The notes beneath the pieces were generated by a model. The model worked only from the letters and a program-made list of their open reading frames with translations. It searched no databases and was not told the DNA's origin. A DNA stretch of 64,000 bases from Stictocephala bisonia (Eukaryota; Arthropoda; Insecta; Hemiptera; Membracidae): NCBI GenBank assembly GCA_035578905.1, contig JAQJVL010000323.1:496001-560000 (forward strand), given 5' to 3'. A program made the position numbers and the translations under genes. Of the stretch, positions 56,366-64,000 are shown one piece after another (within the stretch, counting starts at the first letter, position 1; each line of letters starts with the position of its first letter).

Positions 56366-56617
56366 ATGATTTATTTATTATCAGGACGCCTATCGTCAAG
56401 ATACGGGTTGCGAATGATAGCGTATGAGCGAATGTAGTCATCGGTACAAACTAGGGCCGACTATAACTAATAAAGTGTCATTAATTAGGCCTAATATCCC
56501 AATGACAAATGGGCAGCCCGTGTTTATCAGCTGATCCATTTATTAATTTGCTATGACTCCGATTGGGATGGAATCTTGTAAGCATACAAAGCTGGGTTTT
56601 AACCAACTATGCTCCCG
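56366..56617 (-). mobile_element. SINE family A copy, diverged
   Basis: The plus strand reads AATGATTTATTTATTATCAG, GACGCCTATCGTCAAGATA, AATGTAGTCATCGGTACAAA, TTATCAGCTGATCC and CCGATTGGGATGGAAT. It lacks part of the tail and the B box is damaged. Confidence 0.7.
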
Positions 56618-57089
56618 CATAACTAAAAAATTGCTTGGATTAAAACAAAATTGCAAACATTTTTAGAGCTATACGAATTTTACTTTATGGTCTGTAACAA
56701 CTAATCAAATAACATTTATGATGGTATAAATAAAAATGTTTCAGTTGAAAGAGTGACTACAAAGGTGACGAGAACAACTAACAATTAAAGAAAGGTGAAA
56801 ATTGACTACACATCAATGTTGTTTTTAACTACCGTACTTTCTTTGTTGTTCTTGTTGAAAAACAAAATTAACAATGTTATTACGTTATTCTGTTTTAATT
56901 TACATAATAATTAAAGGTACAACTATTCCCGTTGTGATTTGTTTCATTAACTCCCATAGACCTTCGTGTAAATAATTGTATTTAATTTATACATCAGCAG
57001 GCTATTCTAAATAGTGACAGCAAAACATGAGTGTATTTTTGATTATGACATAAGAGTTAAGGCATAGTTATAAACAGACAAATCATTGC
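56618..57089. other. AT-rich gap
   Basis: Nothing recognised. Confidence 0.4.
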
Positions 57090-57247
57090 CGGCGTGGTGG
57101 CTCAGTGGCTAAGGGACTGCGGAGGGCAAGGTCCAAGGTTCGAATCCCCACTGAGCCAACGGTCGGTACTTCACTCGTTGAATAAAGTTGACGCACAGGC
57201 CTGTAGGGCCATGTCAACTGACAAGTGAAGTAAAAAAAAAAAAAAAA
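57090..57247 (+). mobile_element. SINE family C copy, intact, with poly(A)
   Basis: The tRNA-like head has a perfect A box (TGGCTCAGTGG) and B box (GGTTCGAATCC). It is followed by ACGGTCGGTACTTCACTCG, TTGAATAAAGTTGACGCAC and a short 3' inverted segment (GGCCTGTAGGGCCATG). It ends in about 16 A. The poly(A) end implies L1-type priming, unlike the AATAAATA-type ends of families A and B. Confidence 0.8.
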
Positions 57248-57262
57248 GAAAGAAAAAACATT

Positions 57263-57361
57263 TCGATATATAGGTTACCCGATATATCGATATTTTTCTT
57301 TCGGTACTATCGTTACATCGATATTTGGTTTGCGATATACCGATAGTTCAATGTATCGATA
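57263..57361. promoter_or_regulatory. Cluster of CGATA / TATCGATA motifs
   Basis: Seven CGATA words occur on the plus strand within about 100 bp. Two are full TATCGATA octamers (57284-57291 and 57354-57361), which are DREF/BEAF-32-type sites in flies. A GC-richer stretch with AAACAAACATGGCCG follows about 300 bp downstream. A promoter or boundary role is inference. Confidence 0.35.
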
Positions 57362-57877
57362 TTGCCTACCTGTACGTTAAATTATTTTGCATTTTTATAA
57401 ACGTATTTACAAATATGAGTATAAACTAATTATTAATATTATTACCGCGTTCAACAGGTAGCACGAAAACAATACATGATAGATACAATAACACCCATAT
57501 CTATCTGTATAATTAACCGCAGAGCGTATTCCGCGGAGCGCGTTTGAGGGCAATAACAATGTTGCCAACCCCAGGAAATCAATGTCCCCTCCAGCTCCCT
57601 CGTGGATGACATTTACCCGCTATTCCCACGGGGCAGTACATTTATCGTACCAGCGAAACAAACATGGCCGTAATAACTTGGTGCTAACTTATTTGTTTTT
57701 TATTTTTGTTGAAAACCATCATCACTATTAATCTGGCATTATTGCAATATGTTATGTTGTTAATTATTTTGTTCAGTTGATTAAAATTGTAGTCAACATT
57801 GATTTGTATTTTAATTTTGTTAGAAAACATCCGGTTGTTGTACATTTATTAATTCATTCATTTATTATTCATTAGTA
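57362..57877. other. Gap, partly GC-rich
   Basis: 57515-57670 is GC-richer than its surroundings. An ATGGCC start in good context at about 57664 opens only a seven-codon frame. No gene recognised. Confidence 0.35.
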
Positions 57878-58172
57878 AGACGTCGAACGTCAAGATATGG
57901 GCGAATATGAGGGGCATATATATCGAGGGGCGAGTGTCATGAGTGTTAATGAATGAGTGTATTCATTGTTACTAACTAAGGTCGATTGTTCCTCAGAAAA
58001 TGCCATTTATTAATAGCCCAATAGCCAGGACAACTAAGGCATATACAGCTTTACGTGGAATCCGAACCACGTAGTTTGGTCTTACTTTCGGCTAATTGAC
58101 AAGCCTGACACTCAGTTCTCTTCCCTACACAACATCTGAACTTTGACTACCATCCAACATGGACACCCCAGA
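57878..58172 (-). mobile_element. SINE family B copy
   Basis: The plus strand reads CGTCAAGATATGGGCGAATA, ACTAACTAAGGTCGATTG, TTTACGTGGAATCCGAACCA, CACAACATCTGAACTTTGAC and CATGGACACCCCAGACTTCT. It breaks off there, where a family C-like segment begins. Confidence 0.8.
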
Positions 58173-58194
58173 CTTCTGTAGTTAGTGACATCAT

Positions 58195-58345
58195 TACAAT
58201 TGAGATGACAATTCATGCCGGAGTGACTACGGATTAGGGATCCTTCTTCTAAGGTTCGATCCCCAACTGAGGTTATGATCGGTACAAAACTTGTGGAATA
58301 AAGTTTATTCACGAACCTGCAAGCATACGTGAAATTTTTATATAA
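58195..58345 (+). mobile_element. SINE family C copy, decayed
   Basis: GCCGGAGTGACTACGGATTA, AAGGTTCGATCCCCAACTGA and GATCGGTACAAAACTTGTGG, AATAAAGTTTATTCACG align in order with the intact copy at 57.1 kb. The B box survives. The poly(A) does not. Confidence 0.6.
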
Positions 58346-58504
58346 ATGTTCTTGTAATTTGGTTTATAAAGAAATATTAAGTAAATTAGAGTAAAAGTCA
58401 TTGGCATATAAAAATAAACCAAATCCGTTAGAAAAATCTGTCACAGGAGCCAATATGTCGAATTTAAAAAAGGTCAAGTTTAAAATTTACGTTCATAAAT
58501 AGAG

Positions 58505-58822
58505 CCACACGCCCACCCACACACTTACAGTGGTATTGACCCACCCACCCACCCATACACGTACAGTGGTATTGACCCACCCACCCATACACGAACAGTG
58601 ATATTGACCCGTCCGCCAAACCATACACGTAGAGTGGTATTGAACCACCCACCCACCCATACACGTACAGTGGTATTGACCCACTCACTCACCCATACAC
58701 GTACAGTGGTATTGACCCACCCGCCCACCCATACACGTACAGTGGTATTGACCCACCCGCCCACCCATACACGTACAGTGGTATTGACCCACCCACCCAC
58801 CCATACACGTACAGTGGTATTG
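58505..58822. repeat. 36-bp tandem repeat, about 9 copies (locus 2)
   Basis: The unit is CCCACCCGCCCACCCATAC, then ACGTACAGTGGTATTGA. It is the same family as at 51.7 kb. Because 36 is a multiple of three, open frames exist on both strands (63-99 codons). They are by-products. Confidence 0.93.
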
Positions 58823-59514
58823 ATACAAAATCGGAATTGTTAATGTCATTTTTTAGTTCTTCTACATAAACGCTGTACATGCAGTCTAATAACTCATTTT
58901 GAATATCGTGAGATGTATACTTTGCTACAGACGAACTATTTAAATGATCTAAAAGAACACTGTCCATGTCGGCCATCATTGATACCAAGCTGTAAGCTTT
59001 AACATTGGCCTAATGGATAATCAAATCCAATATGGTGGCAGGGATAGCAGATTCTTAATTTTCTGGTGAACATTTTTTCGTAAATAAATAATCATATAGG
59101 TCTAGAATCAAAAAAATTAAAATCATAATATTTTGTTTATAATATTTTTCTACTTCTCAGAAAAAACGTTAGAATAAAATGAGAGGATCCAACGTTTTGA
59201 CCCTTAAGTGTTTGACCCAGCAAGTGGGTCACATGTCAAATGGCAGCCAATGGAGGAAAACCAGCTGGGATTGTCTGTCCACAGAATACACGGTGTATCC
59301 TCTTTACACAGGTGTATTTACATTGGTTCGCAAATACGTGAGTGTACTCCGCTCGCCCAGTAGTCTGTACATTCTTATTGTTTTGTTCGTCTAAATTGTT
59401 ATGTAGTTGACGTTGTGCAATTTATTTTCCTTTAGTTCGCCGTATAACTGTGTTTAGGGGTGTAATTTGTGGTTATTTCATATATTATGTATTTTTAATG
59501 AATAACTGTGTTGT
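58823..59514. other. AT-rich gap
   Basis: A 71-codon ATG-started frame at 59179-59394 shows no recognised domain. Confidence 0.4.
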
Positions 59515-59792
59515 CTGGGAAAGAAAACTGAGTGTCTGGGTAGTAGTCAGGGTTTGGATATTGTGTGGGGCGGAGAACTGAGTATGAGACATGTCAGTTA
59601 GCTGAAAATCAGACCAATACTGCGTGGTTCGGATTCCACGTAAATCTGCAGGTCCCTTTGTTGCCTTGGCTATTTGGCTAATATTAAATAGCTCTTTCTA
59701 AGGATCAATCGACCTTAGTAACTATGGTTACACTCGTGCGCTCCTCATATTCATCCATATCTCAACGATTAGCTTCTTAATGACGAATAATT
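59515..59792 (+). mobile_element. SINE family B copy, with tail
   Basis: It contains GAGAACTGAGTATGAGACAT, TCAGTTAGCTGAAAATCAGA, TGCGTGGTTCGGATTCCACG, CTGCAGGTCCC, and the tail CGACCTTAGTAACTATGG through CTTCTTAATGACGAATAATT. Confidence 0.8.
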
Positions 59793-60662
59793 AAAAAATT
59801 AAATATTTAAGAGATCAGATTCGTTTCACGAAAATCGCCAAAACACGATTTTTTATTTAAGGGTTCGCTTCGTAATAATTATCTTAGCGTAACAATTGTA
59901 GTGGACTGGTAGTTTGGGTATGGAAAAACTTATACTTTTTCTTTATACTTATACTTTATACTTTTTCACACAGTTAAATATGTGAAATTCTGAATGTGAT
60001 TCTTGATGATTTTAACATTAAAAACTCATTACTATCAACTTATGGTCTACTAGATATTGCGTTAGATATTCCACCAGAAGAATAGTGTCTGCGTTTGGTT
60101 GAAAAAAAAATACGATTTAAATGATAATACTAAGTGTTATAGTTATGAATTCATTCGTATTACCAATATACTAGTGTCAATTTTGTATATTATCATTACT
60201 TATCAACGAAAGTACGTCAGTTAAATTTTACAATGTAATCTGAATAAGTAAGAATTTAATTTTATTTGTAATAAAATCAACCGGAGAAAACGTTTTAATC
60301 GACTGAAGAAATTGTTTCAAACACCAATTGTTGGAAGTAAACGAGCTAGTGGAAAATGTTTATATCTAATTAAATATTAGTTCTTTTTACGCTAAAAATT
60401 GTACGTTCATGTCAGCAGTAAAATTGTAAACACATTGTTGTGAATGTATTGAAATTGTAATCAGCCGCGGCATGGTACATATTCATTGGACGTGATTTGA
60501 ATACAGAAGTGAGGGGCGCGGCCATTGAAGGGAGGGGGGGCACGACCCTTCAGGGCGACTGTGAATCTGTGTATTACGTAGATTATCGGTGATTTGGGAG
60601 TAAATATATTATTAGAATAAAAATAAAGTCGAAACAACTGTTATTGTCTGGGTAAACAAATG
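59793..60662. other. AT-rich gap
   Basis: A short TATACTT repeat lies at 59928-59962. A GC-rich patch lies at 60505-60560, with a G-rich run (GGGAGGGGGGGCACG). No gene recognised. Confidence 0.4.
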
Positions 60663-60885
60663 CGTGGTTGGTTAAGCCCAGCTTCATAAGCTGTAGGTTC
60701 TCAGTTCGATCAGCTGATAATCACCGGCTGTTCATTTGTCATTGGGCCATTAATTAATGACACTTTCTAAGGAATGGTCGGTATTAGTTTGTAATAATGA
60801 CTAAATTCGCTCAACTACAGTACAACAGTCATCGCATTCGTTCGAAACCCACATTCGCCCATATCACGAAGATATAAGTTTGATT
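60663..60885 (+). mobile_element. SINE family A copy
   Basis: It holds GCGTGGTTGGTTAAGCCCAG, CTTCATAAGCTGTAGGTTCT, CAGTTCGATCAGCTGATAAT, GGGCCATTAATTAATGACAC and a tail ending CCCACATTCGCCCATATCAC. A deletion joins the B box directly to the CAGCTGATAA block. Confidence 0.75.
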
Positions 60886-61159
60886 TGCTTATTTTTATCA
60901 AATTTAAGTTAATTATTTTCTATTCCGTTCGTAAAGTGAAATAAAATCGCCAAAGCGTACACCGTCAGGTGTGAGAAGGTCTGTATCAACGAAAACAGAC
61001 TTTAATTATTGTTCAGTTTCAGCCTTTGACAGAGAGTCCCTTACGGTAAAATCGAATATAATGCAAGTGTGTTATTGAAGGTTTTGAAATATTTTGATTC
61101 TTAGATAAAAACAAACCACAACATTTACTTAAGAGAGAAAATTGTTTACATAATAAACT
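60886..61159. other. AT-rich spacer
   Basis: Nothing recognised. Confidence 0.4.
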
Positions 61160-61228
61160 AAGCTTTTGTGTATTTTTGGTTACTGTTACATTTAAGCTTT
61201 TGTGTATTTTTGGTTACTGTTACATTTT
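61160..61228. repeat. Tandem duplication of 34 bp
   Basis: AAGCTTTTGTGTATTTTTGG then TTACTGTTACATTT occurs twice in immediate succession. Confidence 0.93.
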
Positions 61229-61261
61229 TGTATAAATTTTGTGGGTATTGTTTAAGATGGG

Positions 61262-61332
61262 ATATTGACCTCTTGCTTAGCACTCCTGACTTCAAAGGGA
61301 GTTCTCGGGTTCAAATCCCGATGGATCTAACT
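61262..61332 (+). mobile_element. tRNA-like sequence (SINE head or tRNA pseudogene)
   Basis: A perfect T arm, TCGGG-TTCAAAT-CCCGA, and an anticodon-type arm (CTCC..GGAG) are visible. The D arm and acceptor stem pair poorly (only AGAT/ATCT). A functional tRNA gene is unlikely. Confidence 0.4.
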
Positions 61333-61994
61333 TAATTTCAACTAGATGAGATTGGACTGTTGTATACTAAGTAAAATATGCCACGGTTTAAAAAATAATA
61401 ATACAAAAATTCGACTTATTCATATTTACTTAACTTCAGACTTAGTTTAACTGTCAGATCAGTTTACATAAGAAAAAGATATTTCAAGATGAAATCGTTT
61501 CCCCAGTCTATGACGGAAAACATTTCATCTACTTTTATTATCCTTTCAGATACGCTCCGTAAAAAAGTCCATAGAACCAGAGAATTTTACTTCGGAAGTG
61601 CCATACTAAGCAACATAATAAAATATTGCCATTCTGTAGTTGTATAATTTGTGCGATTGTTATCGTTAGTTTTTTTTTACTTAAACTCAAACGTCGTGGA
61701 ATGCTAATACACCATTGTGTGTTTTGTATGTTAGGCATGTTATTTACCGTTGAGACGAGAAACCGGGATATTGTTTATTAAGAACAACTTCAAGAGGAAA
61801 GTAGTGTTTTTGATAAATCGCCGTCCCCTCCCCCATGTCGGCACCCCTGTGTCCTTCACCTCTCCTTGTTAAAAAGGCCGGGAATATCGATTTACTGGCC
61901 CTCTACATGTCGGAGTTACATGTAATCAAATGTTACTGATTCTGGAGTAGAAAAATCCAATAAGTAAATTTATATAGTGCAGGATTTGAGTAGT
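61333..61994. other. Non-coding gap
   Basis: A short GC-richer patch lies at 61820-61890. The minus frame at 61538-61738 is unrecognised. Confidence 0.4.
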
Positions 61995-62308
61995 AAGCAA
62001 TTCGATTTGTTTTTAGGTTTAGTTAAATTCTTTTGCTTTTCAAATGTTAGTGAATTCTATTATTTTGATATGTAAGTAAATTTTATTGTGTTTTTTGTGT
62101 TTGTGAATTCGATTGTTTTTCACATGTTATTATATTCGATTATTTTGATGCGAGATAAATTTGTTTGTTTTTCTTTTGTATTTGTGAATTGATTGTTTTT
62201 TTTTTTGTGTTAGGGAATTTTATTGTTTTTGATGTGCGAGTAAATTCGATTGGTTTTTTATGCGTTAGTGAATTCGATTGTTTTTTATGTGTTAGTCAAT
62301 TCGATCAG
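61995..62308. repeat. Degenerate ~28-bp AT-rich tandem repeat, about 10 copies
   Basis: Words of the form GTGTTAGTGAATTCGATTGT then TTTT(T)ATG recur at spacings of about 25-32 bp, with substitutions and variable T runs. The copies nearest 62300 are best preserved. Confidence 0.75.
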
Positions 62309-63481
62309 TGAGTGACAAATAGTATGGAACAAAACTATAATGTATACAAACACGAAATACCACTGACTTGTATCCTCACCATATGTATTGAACCACCGAA
62401 CGGATTTACTACATGACTCTTAGAGTGAAGTTAGCTTTCCTATCGTATAGATTGACTGAGAAAAGATCCTCTCAAAGTTTTCTTTTCCCCAAAAGATTAA
62501 CATTGGCATTAGTTTAATAGACATTTATTTAAAACCCCTTAAAACATATACAGGACATAAATCTGTTGGTGTCACGTAAAGAAAGAAAAATAGTACATCT
62601 GTGATTTATGTTTGTTCATGCGACTCCGACAAAAGGAATGGCAATTTTAAACAGCTACAAGCAAGTGCAGTGAGCTACTCTAATTAAATTTGCATACGAT
62701 AATTATTTATTAGTGACATTTATTACATACAGGAGCTTTGTTGACAGGTTTATTCTTTAAACCCTTTCTTTTGGTGTGTATTTTTTGTTCGTAACAATTC
62801 ACGGACAGTCAGCTTGTATGTAAATACATAACTGTGTAATTTTACTTATTTTGCACATAGCTAATGCAGTGCTTCCAGTAGCAGTAATCCGAATTTCCTT
62901 TTATCATATTTGGTTTCGTTTAACATCAGTGCTTAGTTTATTTAATCAATATTAGAAGAAACTCTGAATTTGGATTTAGATTAACGCTTTACTCGTAAAA
63001 CGTATTTATAAAAAGTGCAAATCAATCACTAGACCACGAACTAATCGTTCGACCAATCGCGTAATTACTTCGATAGCCCCGTTTCATTCGTATTCATTAT
63101 AATTAAAATGAGTTGAACAAACACATCGAGTCGGAACGAGTTATTTCGGTTTGTAAATCTCAACACTGTTGATGGACTCTGCACAGCCATTACGTGTGTT
63201 TATGACGTTCACACAGATAGTTTACTTTATGGCTGATTTAATAAAACCACTCGCTGTTCGGTTACAGTGGAATCGCTCTCATTGTGGTTATTCCATAATA
63301 AAAGTTTACGGTTAAATGAGGTTTAAAAATATTCAAATGTTTGTTTGATCATTCTATTGTCCTGTTTTTAGAAAGTATGTTTTCAAACGTTTTGGTTTAG
63401 TTATTTATTGTAATACAATCGCACCCCGCCTTAACCTAATCAATTATTTACGAACATTATTAGTCATTATTCGTTACAAAG
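62309..63481. other. AT-rich gap
   Basis: 62380-62530 weakly resembles 36660-36850 and may be an old repeat copy. No gene recognised. Confidence 0.4.
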
Positions 63482-63662
63482 ACACTGATGGGTGAATGTG
63501 ACAAGTGAAGATGAACGAGTGTAGTCATTGTTACCAACTAAGGTCGAGTCCAACAGCCAGTGTAACTAAGGGACCTAAAGCTTTACGTGGAATCCGAACC
63601 AAGTAGTATTGGTCTGATTTAAGCTAACTGACAAGCCTGACGCTCAAATCTCTTACCTACAT
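63482..63662 (-). mobile_element. SINE family B copy, internal deletion
   Basis: The plus strand reads AACGAGTGTAGTCATTGTTA, CCAACTAAGGTCGAGTCC, AGCCAGTGTAACTAAGGG and TTTACGTGGAATCCGAACCA. The segment between the tail and the core is shortened. Confidence 0.75.
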
Positions 63663-63734
63663 AATTTTTTCTCCCTATAAGACTATTAGTAGATCACAAT
63701 CTTCACTGATCCTGACTTAAATAAATGATAATGT

Positions 63735-63905
63735 AACTCAGATCTATGACAACCTAAATGTCCATGTCTGGTGGGTCCAGAGGTTGTGTAAGAAAGAGAA
63801 TCTGGTTTGTCTGAAGAGAAGAGTTGGCTGAAAATTAGAAATTTATTCCATGGTTCGGACTCTACGTAAAAGACGTAGTTCCTTTAGATGGCCTGATATA
63901 TTTAA
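63735..63905 (+). mobile_element. SINE family B copy, decayed
   Basis: AATGTCCATGTCTGGTGGG, GGTTGTGTAAGAAAGAGAAT, GGCTGAAAATTAGAAAT, CATGGTTCGGACTCTACGTA and CGTAGTTCCTTTAGATGGCC follow the family B order. It faces the copy at 63482, so the two B copies are inverted with about 70 bp between them. Confidence 0.55.
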
Positions 63906-64000
63906 ATGGTTGTAGTGTATTAATTGATATTTTGTTTTTCCTGTATTTGGTGAAGAGTGATAGTTCGGTGGGAAGACCTGAAACGCACGTGGCTGCATTC

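Noticed and set aside
58464..58988. Trp/Gly-rich minus-strand frames of 63-99 codons
   Set aside because: They are translations of the 36-bp minisatellite.
61262..61332. Functional tRNA gene
   Set aside because: Only the T arm is convincing. The acceptor and D stems do not pair properly.

Overview
This is a stretch of animal nuclear DNA, most likely from an insect. It is AT-rich and nearly gene-free. It holds (CCTAA)n blocks, the complement of the TTAGG telomere repeat of most insects, several tRNA-derived SINE families, many short inverted-repeat (MITE-like) elements and an exceptional density of minisatellite and satellite arrays. No bacterial or viral gene organisation, rRNA or CRISPR is present. 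A hemipteran (leafhopper/sharpshooter-like) source would fit the repeat landscape, but that order-level guess is weak.

The only convincing protein gene is an intronless chymotrypsin-fold gene on the + strand at 43875-44828. It encodes a secreted or membrane-anchored serine protease homolog in which the catalytic Ser is replaced by Asp (GDDGG instead of GDSGG). A poly(A) signal lies about 120 bp after its stop. A decayed fragment resembling the C-terminal end of a non-LTR retrotransposon reverse transcriptase lies at 17307-17537. Most other open frames are by-products of tandem repeats, many with unit lengths that are multiples of three.

Tandem arrays, by position: 112 bp x9 (0.98-1.99 kb), 153/154 bp x8 (4.6-5.85), 25 bp x6 (15.5), 31 bp x~31 (21.07-22.02), 42 bp x~29 (26.5-27.75), ~280 bp x4-5 (30.0-31.15), 39 bp x~46 (33.06-34.88), 113 bp x2 (35.9), 44 bp x30 (38.98-40.30), 81 bp x~14 (40.8-41.9), 181 bp x4 (46.0-46.7), ~116 bp x5 (47.9-48.55), 36 bp x4 (51.7) and again x~9 (58.5), 68 bp x~53 (52.5-56.05), and a degenerate ~28 bp AT-rich repeat (62.0-62.3).

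Mobile elements: two SINE families (here A and B) occur about 17 times in both orientations. They appear to share a tRNA-like head and a 3' tail but differ in the middle. Family B has a tandem multi-copy version at 30-31.5 kb. A third SINE (C) is intact at 57.1 kb and decayed at 58.2 kb. TIR elements lie at 10.7-11.3, 16.5-16.9, 23.1, 45.96-46.76 with 50.47-50.75 (one family), and 48.94-50.37 kb. The last is a nested foldback element whose core is a telomere-like (CCTAA)n block. A 211-bp near-perfect palindrome with a 3-nt loop lies at 31.9-32.1 kb and another long hairpin at 15.8-15.9 kb.

A recurrent theme, which I infer from the sequence, is satellite formation inside mobile elements: the SINE-B array and the MITE-E array each sit between the recognisable ends of one element. 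I regard this, the nested foldback with telomeric core, and the SINE A/B relationship as the most interesting content. There is no operon-like gene cooperation here.
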